Positions 53,528 through 61,583 of a stretch of 64,000 nt of DNA are shown piece by piece (positions within the stretch are counted from its first letter, which is position 1; each line of letters starts with the position of its first letter). Both the position numbers and the translations under genes were made by a program. A model generated the notes under the pieces. That model searched no databases. It saw only the letters and a list, made by a program, of their open reading frames with translations, and was not told the DNA's origin. The stretch spans positions 45,487 through 109,486 of the forward strand of contig NZ_JBMOXA010000015.1 in NCBI RefSeq assembly GCF_049316285.1. The letters run 5' to 3'. The stretch comes from Rhodoferax_B sp049316285 (GTDB taxonomy: Bacteria; Pseudomonadota; Gammaproteobacteria; Burkholderiales; Burkholderiaceae_C).

Positions 53528-56089
53528 ATGACATCTGATCGGTCCTCTCACCGCGTGGATGCCATGCCCGAAATCGATGTCGGCGCTGCGGATCAGCTCT
53601 ATCTTGATTCCACTGAAATTCTGCTGCAAACCCTGGGCGTAAGTGCTGACGGCGAAGACCGTGCACACATTCTGCAGGTGTTGGAGAGCCTGCCGATTCT
53701 GGTCTGTGCGCTCGATCTGGACGATCAGAACACCATCTTGTTCTGGGGCAGCGAGTCCGAGAAGGTCTCTGGCTACCGGCGCGAAGAAATCGTCGGCAAC
53801 CCCGGCGCCATGCAACTGCTGTACCCCGAGCCGGTGTACCTGGCGCGCAAGCTGGCCGACCTGCAGGACATGGGCTCGTCGTTCCGCGATCTAGCCTGGA
53901 CCCTGACCACGCGTTTTGGTGAAAAGCGGCGTATCGCCTGGTCCACCATCGAAGGTGTGCAACTCAAGCCTGGTCGGCGCGAACTGTGGTGTGTAGGCCA
54001 GGACATCACCGCGCGTTCCGAGGCTGACCGTCTGCTGCGCGACCGCGACAAGCTGCTGAACTCGGTTTTCCGCCACCTGCCCGACATGATTCTGCTGAAA
54101 GACGGCGACGGTCGCTGGCTGCTCAGCAACCCTGCAGCGCGCGCCGTGCTGGGTTTGAGCGAACAAGACGTCTACGGCTTCACCAATCTGGAAATCGCGG
54201 ACCGCAACCTGCCCAACAGCGATGGCCTGCGCCACAGTGCCCTCGCCGAAGAGGCCACCTGGCAATCGGGCCGGGCCTCGCACATGCAGGAAATTGCCGA
54301 CGACGGCCATGGCAACGTACACACCTTTGACGTGGTGCGTGTGCCTACCTTTGGCCGGCGCGGCCAGCGTCTGCACCTGCTGGAAGTGCGCCGCGACATC
54401 ACCGACCAGCGCATTGCCGCGACCAAACTCGAACTGGCCGGACGTGTGCTCGACCAGAGCACCGACGGCATCATGATCACCAACGAGTCGAACAAGATCA
54501 TGATGGTGAACAACGCCTTCACCGAGATCACCGGCTACAGCGCCAACGAGGTGTTGGGGCACGACCCCAGGCTGTTGTCCTCGGGCCAACACGACAAGGC
54601 TTTCTACAGCGACATGTGGAAGACGTTGGCCAATGACGGCCGTTGGGCTGGCGAGGTCTGGAACCGGCGCAAGAATGGCGCGGTCTACGCGCAGTGGATG
54701 AATCTCTCGGCCCTGCGCCAACGTGCACATGGGGAAGTCACCCATTACGTGGCCTCGTTCTCCGACCTGAGTTCACGCAAGGCCGACGAAGAGAAAATTG
54801 CGCTGCTGTCCACGCAGGACGTGATCACCGGCTTGCTAAACCGCAACCAAACCGCACGCACCGGCTCGCAGGAACTGAAACACGCCAAATCGTCGCACGA
54901 ACAGGTGGCCCTGATTGTGCTCGACGTCGACAACTTCAAGACCCTGAACGACTCTTTAGGCCACGACGCCGGCGACCAGTTGCTGCGCGAAGTCGGCGCC
55001 CGCCTGCGTGCCGTGGCGGAAGACCATGCCGTGGTGGGCCGGCTCAGCGGGGATGAGTTCTTGGTGTTGAAGCGTGGTGTCCAAGGCACGGCCGAAGCAG
55101 CCCACCTGGTGAATGCGCTCATGGCGGCCGTGGGCCAAAGCATGACGCTGGTGGACTTGCCGGTCACGGTGTCGATCACGGCCGGCATTGCCATGTTCCC
55201 GGCCGATGGCGAGCAGTTCGATGCCTTGTTTGGCCGCGCCGATTCGGCGCTGTATGCGGCCAAGCGCGAGGGCCGCGGCACCTACCAGTTTGCCAACGCC
55301 ACCATGAACGAGGCGGCGCTGGAGCGCTTGCGCATCGAGTCGGCGCTGCGCCAGGCCATAGAAAACGAGACCTTGCGGCTCGAATACCAGCCGCTGATCC
55401 ATCTGCCCAGCGGGCGCATCATAGGCACGGAAGCCCTGTGCCGTTGGGATCACCCGGAGCGCGGTGCGATTCCGCCGGGCCTGTTCATTCCGATTGCCGA
55501 AGACTGTGGCTTGATCGAAGCACTTGGTGGCTGGGTCTTGAAAAAGGCCGCCAAACAATTGCGTGCATGGCATGACGCCGGTCATCCCGAATTGATCATG
55601 GCCGTGAACCTGTCGGCGCGGCAATTCCAGCGCGGCTTGGTGCTCAAGCAAGTCGAAGAGGCCCTGGCCGAATCCGGTGTCTCGCCCGACCGCTTGGAGC
55701 TGGAGCTGACCGAAAGTGTGCTGCTGCACGACGGTGAAGCCGTGATGACCGTGTTGCGCCGCCTGCAAGCGTTGGGCGTACGCCTGTCTATCGATGACTT
55801 TGGCACCGGTTATTCAAGTTTTGCCTACCTGCGGCGCATCAAGTTCGACAAGATCAAGATCGACCAGTCTTTTGTGCGCGACCTGATCGACGACCCCGAC
55901 AACGCCGCCATCGTGCGTGGTGTGATTTCGCTGGCGCTCAGTTTGGGTTTGCAAGTGCTGGCCGAAGGGGTCGAGACCGAAGCCGTGGCCCAGCGTTTGC
56001 GCCATATGCAGTGCACTTATGCCCAGGGCTACTACTTCGACCGGCCTTTGCTGCCTGAAGAGTTTGCCCAGCGTTTACGCGAGGTCTGA
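53528..56089 (+). CDS. PAS-GGDEF-EAL signalling protein (cyclic di-GMP turnover)
   Basis: This is an 853-residue soluble protein. Three PAS-type sensor domains (about 48-160, 170-295 and 300-415) lead to a GGDEF domain (about 425-585) and an EAL domain (about 600-850). The GGDEF motif is SGDEF at 507-511, a variant still seen in active cyclases. The EAL domain is complete: EAL 635-637, NLSARQ, ELTES, IDDFGTGYSS, KIDQSF and EGVET. So it can probably hydrolyse c-di-GMP, and may also synthesise it. There is no membrane segment. The ATG at 53528 has AGGTGA about 10 nt upstream. Confidence 0.94.
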   Translation: MTSDRSSHRVDAMPEIDVGAADQLYLDSTEILLQTLGVSADGEDRAHILQVLESLPILVCALDLDDQNTILFWGSESEKVSGYRREEIVGNPGAMQLLYPEPVYLARKLADLQDMGSSFRDLAWTLTTRFGEKRRIAWSTIEGVQLKPGRRELWCVGQDITARSEADRLLRDRDKLLNSVFRHLPDMILLKDGDGRWLLSNPAARAVLGLSEQDVYGFTNLEIADRNLPNSDGLRHSALAEEATWQSGRASHMQEIADDGHGNVHTFDVVRVPTFGRRGQRLHLLEVRRDITDQRIAATKLELAGRVLDQSTDGIMITNESNKIMMVNNAFTEITGYSANEVLGHDPRLLSSGQHDKAFYSDMWKTLANDGRWAGEVWNRRKNGAVYAQWMNLSALRQRAHGEVTHYVASFSDLSSRKADEEKIALLSTQDVITGLLNRNQTARTGSQELKHAKSSHEQVALIVLDVDNFKTLNDSLGHDAGDQLLREVGARLRAVAEDHAVVGRLSGDEFLVLKRGVQGTAEAAHLVNALMAAVGQSMTLVDLPVTVSITAGIAMFPADGEQFDALFGRADSALYAAKREGRGTYQFANATMNEAALERLRIESALRQAIENETLRLEYQPLIHLPSGRIIGTEALCRWDHPERGAIPPGLFIPIAEDCGLIEALGGWVLKKAAKQLRAWHDAGHPELIMAVNLSARQFQRGLVLKQVEEALAESGVSPDRLELELTESVLLHDGEAVMTVLRRLQALGVRLSIDDFGTGYSSFAYLRRIKFDKIKIDQSFVRDLIDDPDNAAIVRGVISLALSLGLQVLAEGVETEAVAQRLRHMQCTYAQGYYFDRPLLPEEFAQRLREV

Positions 56090-56351
56090 TGTGGCTTTCC
56101 GTGGCGCCCCAGCCACGTAAAACCGATTTACTTTCTTTTTCAATTTCCTCTCCAACCTGCCGTATAGGCCGAAATTCCGGCCTTCCTGGCAAGACCTCGG
56201 CATGCTGGGGAGCTCGTGCCCATGGAGCCGGGTTTTCGAGATCGGTTCTAATCGCTACCTGCCAACAGCTCTGTTTGAACTGTAGACATGGCGCTAAAGC
56301 GAGTGGTTTTGCCCCTGCGCTGGGCCGGCACCATGGCTTTGTTGGTCGAAA

Positions 56352-56368
56352 TGCATCATTTTGGTGCA
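56352..56368. promoter_or_regulatory. NtrC-like dyad TGCATC-N5-GGTGCA
   Basis: The site matches the NtrC consensus TGCACC-N5-GGTGCA in 11 of 12 fixed positions. It lies 96 bp before the DUF3348 start. Confidence 0.5.
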
Positions 56369-56428
56369 GTCCTCTGGCGGGAGATGTGAGCTGATCGTCT
56401 TCTCCCCACCCCATTCGTTTTTTGTCGT

Positions 56429-56444
56429 TGCACCCTGCGGTGCA
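56429..56444. promoter_or_regulatory. Dyad TGCACC-CTGC-GGTGCA beside the DUF3348 ribosome-binding site
   Basis: A perfect dyad (extended by TT/AA to TTGCACC/GGTGCAA) ends just before AAAGGAA. As RNA it forms a hairpin adjoining the Shine-Dalgarno; as DNA it resembles the site at 56352 but with a 4-bp spacer. Confidence 0.5.
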
Positions 56445-56463
56445 AAGGAACTCGTTTTTGCGC

Positions 56464-57216
56464 ATGAACTTCAGCAGTTCAAAACTCGTTCGTTTGTTAG
56501 AGCATGTAGCCCCAGGTGGGAGCGAGGCATCGCGCCAGGACTCGGCCGAGCGCCTGAGCCAGTGGGTCGGCGTTTTTGATGCCGTGAAGCTGCATGCGCT
56601 GCACCAATCGCTTAAAACGCTGGGCCAGACGCCAGGCCATGAAGCACCGTCTGCGGGGCGCACGGCGCAGACGCGCAGCCTGAGCCTGCGGCAGCAGTTT
56701 GACCAGGTGCGTGCGACGTTGCTGTCGTCCATCACCGCCCCACACGTTGCCGCGGATTTGGCCGCCAGCCCACGTGCGCCGCGTCTGGCGTCCTTCCAGA
56801 AAGAAGCCGCTGCCGCCATGGCCGCACCGCAGCCGGTGGTCGACTTTGCGCTGCACCGCCAGCGTTACCTCGACCAGCAACGCAAGATGGAACTGATGAT
56901 AGGCCCGCTGCGCGCCCATGCGCAGCAAACCCTGTCAGCGGCGTCGTCCGCGTTGCGCCAACTGGCCGCACTGGACGCCATGTGGCAGCAGATGCTGGAG
57001 GTGCGCGAGCAAAAGTTGTTGGCCAACTTGCCCGCCATGTTGAAACAACGTTTTGAGCAATTGCGCAAAACAAATGCAGACGCAGCTTCACCGGCCTCAT
57101 GGGTAGAGAGCTTTGAGGCTGAGTTGCAGGAAGTATTGCTGGCTGAACTGGACACCCGTCTGCAGCCGGTGCTGGGATTGATAGAGGCCTACGAGGCCTC
57201 GCCACAAGAAGGTTAA
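56464..57216 (+). CDS. DUF3348 protein, first gene of the motor-like operon
   Basis: This is a 250-residue, largely alpha-helical soluble protein without signal peptide. It shows the family features SSSKLVRLLEHVAP at the start, then AERLSQWVGVFDAVKLHALHQSL, VVDFALHRQRYLDQQRKMELMIGPLRAH (read in parts) and an acidic C-terminus. Function is unknown. DUF3348, DUF802, OmpA-like and DUF2894 genes recur together in Burkholderiales as I recall, so it is probably a cytoplasmic partner of the membrane complex. The start may be the ATG 56464 or the in-frame TTG 56458, which has better spacing to AAAGGAA. Confidence 0.85.
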   Translation: MNFSSSKLVRLLEHVAPGGSEASRQDSAERLSQWVGVFDAVKLHALHQSLKTLGQTPGHEAPSAGRTAQTRSLSLRQQFDQVRATLLSSITAPHVAADLAASPRAPRLASFQKEAAAAMAAPQPVVDFALHRQRYLDQQRKMELMIGPLRAHAQQTLSAASSALRQLAALDAMWQQMLEVREQKLLANLPAMLKQRFEQLRKTNADAASPASWVESFEAELQEVLLAELDTRLQPVLGLIEAYEASPQEG

Positions 57217-57225
57217 GAAGTCGCA

Positions 57226-60200
57226 ATGAACAGGATTGTTTTCGCCGTTGTTTTCGCCCTAGGCCTGGCCACAGTGGGCTGGGTGGGCATGGGTTTTGTC
57301 GGCTCCAGCGGCCTGGCTTTGCTCATGACCTTGGTGATAGGCGCCGTGTATCTACTAGGCGCGTTCGAGGTGTTGCAGTTTCGTGCGGCCACGGCGGCGT
57401 TGTCTGCCGCGCTGGCCGATGTCGCGCAACCGCTGACCGACCTGGCCGCGTGGCTGCAGCGCCTGCCTGCGCCACTGCAACACCCCGTGCGTCTGCGCAT
57501 AGAAGGTGAACGTGCGGCCTTGCCGGGCTTGGCGCTGACTCCCTATCTGGTGGGTTTGCTGGTGATGCTGGGCATGCTGGGGACTTTCCTGGGCATGGTG
57601 CTGACGTTCAAGGGAGCCGTGTTCGCACTCGAAGGCTCCACCGATTTACAGGCCATACGCTCGGCCTTGGCCGCACCCATCAAGGGCCTGGGTCTGGCGT
57701 TCGGCACCTCGGTGGCCGGTGTGGCGGCATCTGCCATGCTGGGCTTGTTGTCGGCCATGGCAAGGCGTGAACGTGTGGACGTGGCTCGCCTGCTCGACAC
57801 CCGGGCCGCCACCGTGTTCAAGCCGCTGTCGCTTGGCCATCAACGCCAGCAGGCCTACCAGGCACTGCAGGTGCAGGCCCAGGCCTTGCCCCAGGTGGTC
57901 GAGCGCTTGCAGGCCATGGTGGACGGCATGGAGCGCCGCAGCGCGCAACTGGAGACACATTTGCAGGGCCAGCAGGCACAGTTCCACCGCGAGGTGAGCG
58001 GTGCCTATACCGAGCTGGCCGCCCGTGTTGGTGCGTCGCTGCAAGACAGCCTGGCCGCTGGTGCCCAAGCCGCTGGCGACAGCATCAAGCCGGTGGTGCA
58101 AGCCGCCATGGCAGAGATGGCGTTGGAGTCAAAACGCATGCACCAAAGTGTGTTCGAGGCGACGCAAAGTCAATTGGCAGGCTTGTCTGGCGCGTTTGGC
58201 GACACCGCACGTGGCGTCAGCGACGGCTGGACCCGTGCGTTGCAAACCCATGCCAGCACCAGCGCGCAGCAGGTCGAAAAGCTCGACCTTGCCTTGCAGT
58301 CGTTTGCGCAGGTATTTGAGCAACGTGCAAATGCCTTGTTGACTTCGGTGGGCGCAGCCGCAGTCCAGTCGCAGAGCGAGCAACACAAGGCCGACCAGCA
58401 GCGTCTGCAAAGCTGGACACAAGGCCTGGCTTCCATGGCCGCCAGCCTGCAAGCCGAATGGCAACAAGCGGGTGCACAAACGCTGGCCCAGCAACAGGCG
58501 GTTTGCCAGACGCTGGAGAAAACTGCGGGCGACATCAGCGCACGCGCCAGCGCACAAGCCAGCCAGGCCATGGCTGACGTGAGCCGGCTGCTGGCGCAGT
58601 CTGAGGCGCTGGTGCAAACCCGCATCGATGCCGAAGCCCATTGGGCGCAGCAGCAGGGCGAGCGTATGGAGCAACTTGCGTCGCTGTGGCGCACAGAGTT
58701 GACGGCCTTGCGTGAGGCCGAAGCCCAGCGTGGCCAGGCCGCCGTCGATCGTTTGGCTGAATTGCAAACCGCCTTGGCCAGCCACCTGAGCAGCGTGCAC
58801 GATGTGACGGCCCAGTCACAAAGCGCGCAAGCCGCTGCAGACCAGCAACGGCTGCAAGCCTGGACCCAGGGCCTGGCGCACATGGCGGACACACTCAAGA
58901 ACGAATGGCAGCAAGCCGGAGCCGAGACGCTGGCCCAGCAAAACGCCGTGTGCCTGACCCTGGAGAAAACCGCCGGCGAAATCACCACACGTGTGAACCA
59001 GCAGGCCGGCCAGACGCTGGACAACATTGCCGCTCTGCTGGACAAGTCCGAGTCGCTGGTCAGCTCGCGTGTAGCGGCCGAAGCCCAGTGGGCCCAGCAG
59101 CAGGGCGAGCGTATGGACCAATTGGCGGGCCTGTGGCGCAGCGAACTCAGCGCACTGCGCTCCGAAGAAGCCACGCGCGGCCAGGCCGCCGTGCAGCGCC
59201 TGGGCGAACTCCAAACCGCGCTGGCCAGCCATCTGGCGAGCCTGCATGAGGTCGCCGCCAAGACCCAATCCGACCAAGCCTTTGCCGAGCAGCAGCGTCT
59301 GCAGGCCTGGACGCAAGGTCTGGAGACCATGGCGAGCACACTCAGGAACGAATGGCAGCAGGTGGGTGCGCAAACCCTGTCGCAGCAAACCGCCGTGTGC
59401 CTGACCCTGGAGAAGACCGCTGGTGAAATCACCGAACGCGTGAACCGTCAGGCCAGCCAGACACTGGGCGACATTGCGGGCCTGTTGGACATGTCTGAGT
59501 CCTTGATTGTTTCGCGCGTGGAAACCGAAGCGCGTTGGACCGAACAGCAGGGCCAGCGCATGGATGAACTGGCCGCTTTATGGCGCAGCGAACTCGGCGC
59601 CCTGCGCGCCGACGAGGCCACACGTGGCCAGGCGGCTGTGGAGCGATTGGGCGAACTGCAGTCTGCGGTGGCCAGCCAGTTGGCCACGCTGGGCGCGGCG
59701 CTGGAGCAGCCGATGACGCGCCTGATGCAGACCGCTGCCGAAGTGCCGCAGGCGGCCGCCGAGGTGATTGGCGAATTGCGCGGCGAAATGAGCCGCTTCT
59801 CCGAGCGCGACAACCAGGCCCTTGCGGAGCGCGCCGAGTTGCTCGAGAACATCAGCACACTGCTGCAAAGCTTGAACCAAGCCTCGGGCGAGCAACGTGC
59901 GGCGATCGAGTCGCTGGTGGCATCTGCCGAGGCGACTCTCGGCCAGGCCAGCAGCCGTTTTGCCGAGACCCTGGGCGCACAAGCCGGGTCCGCATCCGAC
60001 GCCGCCGCACATGTGGCCGGCAGCGCCGTTGAACTGGCCAGCCTGGGAGAAGCCTTCAACCATGGTGTGCAATTGTTCAGCGCGTCGAACGAAAAACTCA
60101 TCGATAGCCTGGGGCGCATGGAAGCTGTGATGGGCCAGGCGGCCAGCCGCAGCGACGAGCAATTGGCCTACTACGTGGCGCAGGCGCGCGAGGTCATCGA

Positions 60201-60297
60201 TCTGAGTATTGCCTCGCAGCAAGGCCTGGTGGAAGACCTGCGCCGGCGTGATGCCAAAGCCGCCACCACTACCGCAGCGTCCAAGGAAACGGCTTGA
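57226..60297 (+). CDS. DUF802 protein with MotA/TolQ/ZorA-like membrane domain and tandem coiled-coil repeats
   Basis: This is a 1023-residue protein. Four hydrophobic segments (about 4-25, 29-48, 105-128, 154-178) form a MotA/ExbB/TolQ-like unit. The last two (LVMLGMLGTFLGMVLTF and GLGLAFGTSVAGVAASAML) carry the small and Thr/Ser residues (Thr120, Thr161, Ser162) that line the ion path in that superfamily. From about residue 200 it is Ala/Gln/Glu-rich and helical, with three 149-residue repeats (391-539, 540-688, 689-about 825) and a further helical tail to about 1000. ZorA of Zorya has the same plan: a stator membrane domain plus a long cytoplasmic tail. The gene lies 9 bp after DUF3348 and overlaps the next gene by 1 bp. 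Confidence 0.9.
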   Translation: MNRIVFAVVFALGLATVGWVGMGFVGSSGLALLMTLVIGAVYLLGAFEVLQFRAATAALSAALADVAQPLTDLAAWLQRLPAPLQHPVRLRIEGERAALPGLALTPYLVGLLVMLGMLGTFLGMVLTFKGAVFALEGSTDLQAIRSALAAPIKGLGLAFGTSVAGVAASAMLGLLSAMARRERVDVARLLDTRAATVFKPLSLGHQRQQAYQALQVQAQALPQVVERLQAMVDGMERRSAQLETHLQGQQAQFHREVSGAYTELAARVGASLQDSLAAGAQAAGDSIKPVVQAAMAEMALESKRMHQSVFEATQSQLAGLSGAFGDTARGVSDGWTRALQTHASTSAQQVEKLDLALQSFAQVFEQRANALLTSVGAAAVQSQSEQHKADQQRLQSWTQGLASMAASLQAEWQQAGAQTLAQQQAVCQTLEKTAGDISARASAQASQAMADVSRLLAQSEALVQTRIDAEAHWAQQQGERMEQLASLWRTELTALREAEAQRGQAAVDRLAELQTALASHLSSVHDVTAQSQSAQAAADQQRLQAWTQGLAHMADTLKNEWQQAGAETLAQQNAVCLTLEKTAGEITTRVNQQAGQTLDNIAALLDKSESLVSSRVAAEAQWAQQQGERMDQLAGLWRSELSALRSEEATRGQAAVQRLGELQTALASHLASLHEVAAKTQSDQAFAEQQRLQAWTQGLETMASTLRNEWQQVGAQTLSQQTAVCLTLEKTAGEITERVNRQASQTLGDIAGLLDMSESLIVSRVETEARWTEQQGQRMDELAALWRSELGALRADEATRGQAAVERLGELQSAVASQLATLGAALEQPMTRLMQTAAEVPQAAAEVIGELRGEMSRFSERDNQALAERAELLENISTLLQSLNQASGEQRAAIESLVASAEATLGQASSRFAETLGAQAGSASDAAAHVAGSAVELASLGEAFNHGVQLFSASNEKLIDSLGRMEAVMGQAASRSDEQLAYYVAQAREVIDLSIASQQGLVEDLRRRDAKAATTTAASKETA
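58396..59736 (+). repeat. Three tandem 447-bp repeats within the DUF802 gene
   Basis: The units start at 58396, 58843 and 59290, each with QQRLQ(S/A)WTQGL. The period is exactly 447 bp (149 codons) twice. Shared blocks are EWQQ(A/V)GA(Q/E)TL, AVC(Q/L)TLEKTAG(D/E)I, QQG(E/Q)RM(E/D)(Q/E)LA and TRGQAAV or equivalents. The last ~45 residues of unit 3 diverge. Confidence 0.93.
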
Positions 60298-60956
60298 TGA
60301 GCGGCCTGGACGACAGCTTAGTCTCTGATGACGGCCTGGAGCAAACCGCTCCGGTGTGGGCCGTTTTTGGCGACCTGATGGCCGGCTTGCTGGGCGCGTT
60401 TGTGCTGGTGCTGGTGGGTGTGTTAGTCGTGCAGATGGACCTGGTCAGCAACCTGCAGGCCGAAGTGCAAAAGCGCCAGGTCGAGGAGCAACGCCGCATG
60501 GCGCTGGAGAAGGCACTGGCGATTCCGCTGGCGAGTGGCCGGGTCACGCTGAACAATGGGCGCATAGGCATCAGCGGCAATGTGTTGTTTCCGCTGAATT
60601 CCGACCAACTGCGTCCCGATGGCCGGCAATTGCTGAAGAGCCTGGTGCCGGCCTTGCAAGCCTACCTGGGCGAACGTGACGACATGTTGATGGTCAGCGG
60701 CTTCACCGACGACAAACCGATACAGGAGGGCAATCGCCGCTTCACCGACAACCTGGAGCTTTCAGCCCAGCGTGCACTGACCGTGTCGCGCGCCATGATC
60801 GAAGAAGGCATGCCTGCGTCGCGTGTGTTTGCAGCCGCTTTTGGTGCCGAACAACCCGTGGCCTCCAACACCAGTGAACAGGGGCGCACGCTGAACCGCC
60901 GCGTGGAAATGGCGCCCGTGCCGCGTTCGGCGGGTGTGAAAAGCGCCACGCCATGA
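60297..60956 (+). CDS. MotB/ZorB-like protein with OmpA peptidoglycan-binding domain
   Basis: This is a 219-residue protein. One membrane segment (about 21-46) follows a short acidic cytoplasmic N-terminus and contains VWAVFGDLMAGLLGAFVLVL, with Asp26 at the place of the ion-carrying Asp of MotB. A short coiled coil (48-75) leads to a C-terminal OmpA domain (about 90-210: LFPLNSDQLRPDGRQLL, VSGFTDDKPI, LELSAQRALTVSRAMIEEGM and NRRVEM), which should grip peptidoglycan. The ATG overlaps the DUF802 stop by one base (TGATG). MotB, TolR and ZorB are the relatives by architecture. Confidence 0.92.
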   Translation: MSGLDDSLVSDDGLEQTAPVWAVFGDLMAGLLGAFVLVLVGVLVVQMDLVSNLQAEVQKRQVEEQRRMALEKALAIPLASGRVTLNNGRIGISGNVLFPLNSDQLRPDGRQLLKSLVPALQAYLGERDDMLMVSGFTDDKPIQEGNRRFTDNLELSAQRALTVSRAMIEEGMPASRVFAAAFGAEQPVASNTSEQGRTLNRRVEMAPVPRSAGVKSATP

Positions 60957-61576
60957 ACGAAACCGGTGTGGATCAGCCCTTGCCGGCTTGGCAAGCTGTG
61001 CTGGACGGCCTGCGTGCAGACGGTGCGCAGCGCATGGACCCGGTGCGTTTTCACTTCGTCGAGGTATTGGCGCAACGCTTGCCCGCAGCCCAGTCCGCGC
61101 TGCAGCCGATTCTACAGCGCAAGCTGCAAACGGCCATGGCAGGCTTGCGCGAACGCCTGGACCAAGGCTTGCAAACGCGCCGCAGCGCCGAGCCGCTTGC
61201 CCCGGCTGCGCCCACACCGCTGGCCGGGCTGAACCACTACATCCAGCAAGCCACGCAGCACGAGCCGCAGCAGGCGCTGCGTGGCCGCGCTGGCCGCGAG
61301 CTGAAAAGTGTGCGCCGCTTCAGGGAAACCTGGTCGAAGATTGCCGCTGTGCAGCAGGTCGACCGCGCTCTGGTGCGTGCACCGGAAAACGCCGGTCCAC
61401 TGAACTCGCACATGCTGGTGTTGCATTCACTGGCGCAGATGCGAGGCCTGTCGCCCGACTATCTGCAGCGTTTCATGTCGCACGTTGACACCTTGCTGTG
61501 GCTAGACCAGGCGCAGCAAAAGCCCGCACCCGCCGAGGTCAAACCCGCGGCGCGGAAAAGCCGGGCGAAGAAATAA
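60953..61576 (+). CDS. DUF2894 protein, last gene of the motor-like operon
   Basis: This is a 207-residue soluble protein, mostly helical. It shows the family features WQAVLDGLRADGAQRMDPVRFHFVEVLAQRL (read in parts), LAGLNHYIQQATQ, ELKSVRRFRETWSKIAAVQQVDRAL and MRGLSPDYLQRFMSHVDTLLWLDQA. A Lys/Ala-rich tail (KPAARKSRAKK) ends it. Function is unknown. The ATGA overlap with the OmpA-like gene shows strong coupling, so a role in the same complex is likely. It converges with the ThDP enzyme gene 7 bp downstream. Confidence 0.86.
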   Translation: MNETGVDQPLPAWQAVLDGLRADGAQRMDPVRFHFVEVLAQRLPAAQSALQPILQRKLQTAMAGLRERLDQGLQTRRSAEPLAPAAPTPLAGLNHYIQQATQHEPQQALRGRAGRELKSVRRFRETWSKIAAVQQVDRALVRAPENAGPLNSHMLVLHSLAQMRGLSPDYLQRFMSHVDTLLWLDQAQQKPAPAEVKPAARKSRAKK

Positions 61577-61583
61577 ACCGGCC

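Larger units (their letters stand above)
56090..56463. other. 374-bp leader of the DUF802 operon
   Basis: No gene is seen. It holds two dyads with the same half-site GGTGCA (56352-56368 and 56429-56444), described separately. No obvious sigma-54 promoter (GG-N10-GC) is oriented toward the operon. Confidence 0.5.

Noticed and set aside
56270..56463. Sigma-54 promoter near the NtrC-like site
   Set aside because: I found no TGGCAC-N5-TTGC match on the plus strand. A GG-N10-GC fit exists only on the minus strand and points away from the operon.
58170..59432. 420-residue reverse frame over the DUF802 repeats
   Set aside because: Its apparent repeats simply mirror the coding repeats of the DUF802 gene.
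56464..61576. Complete Zorya defence system
   Set aside because: Only the ZorA/ZorB-like motor pair is present. No ZorC, ZorD helicase or ZorE nuclease gene is seen, so a Zorya label would overreach.
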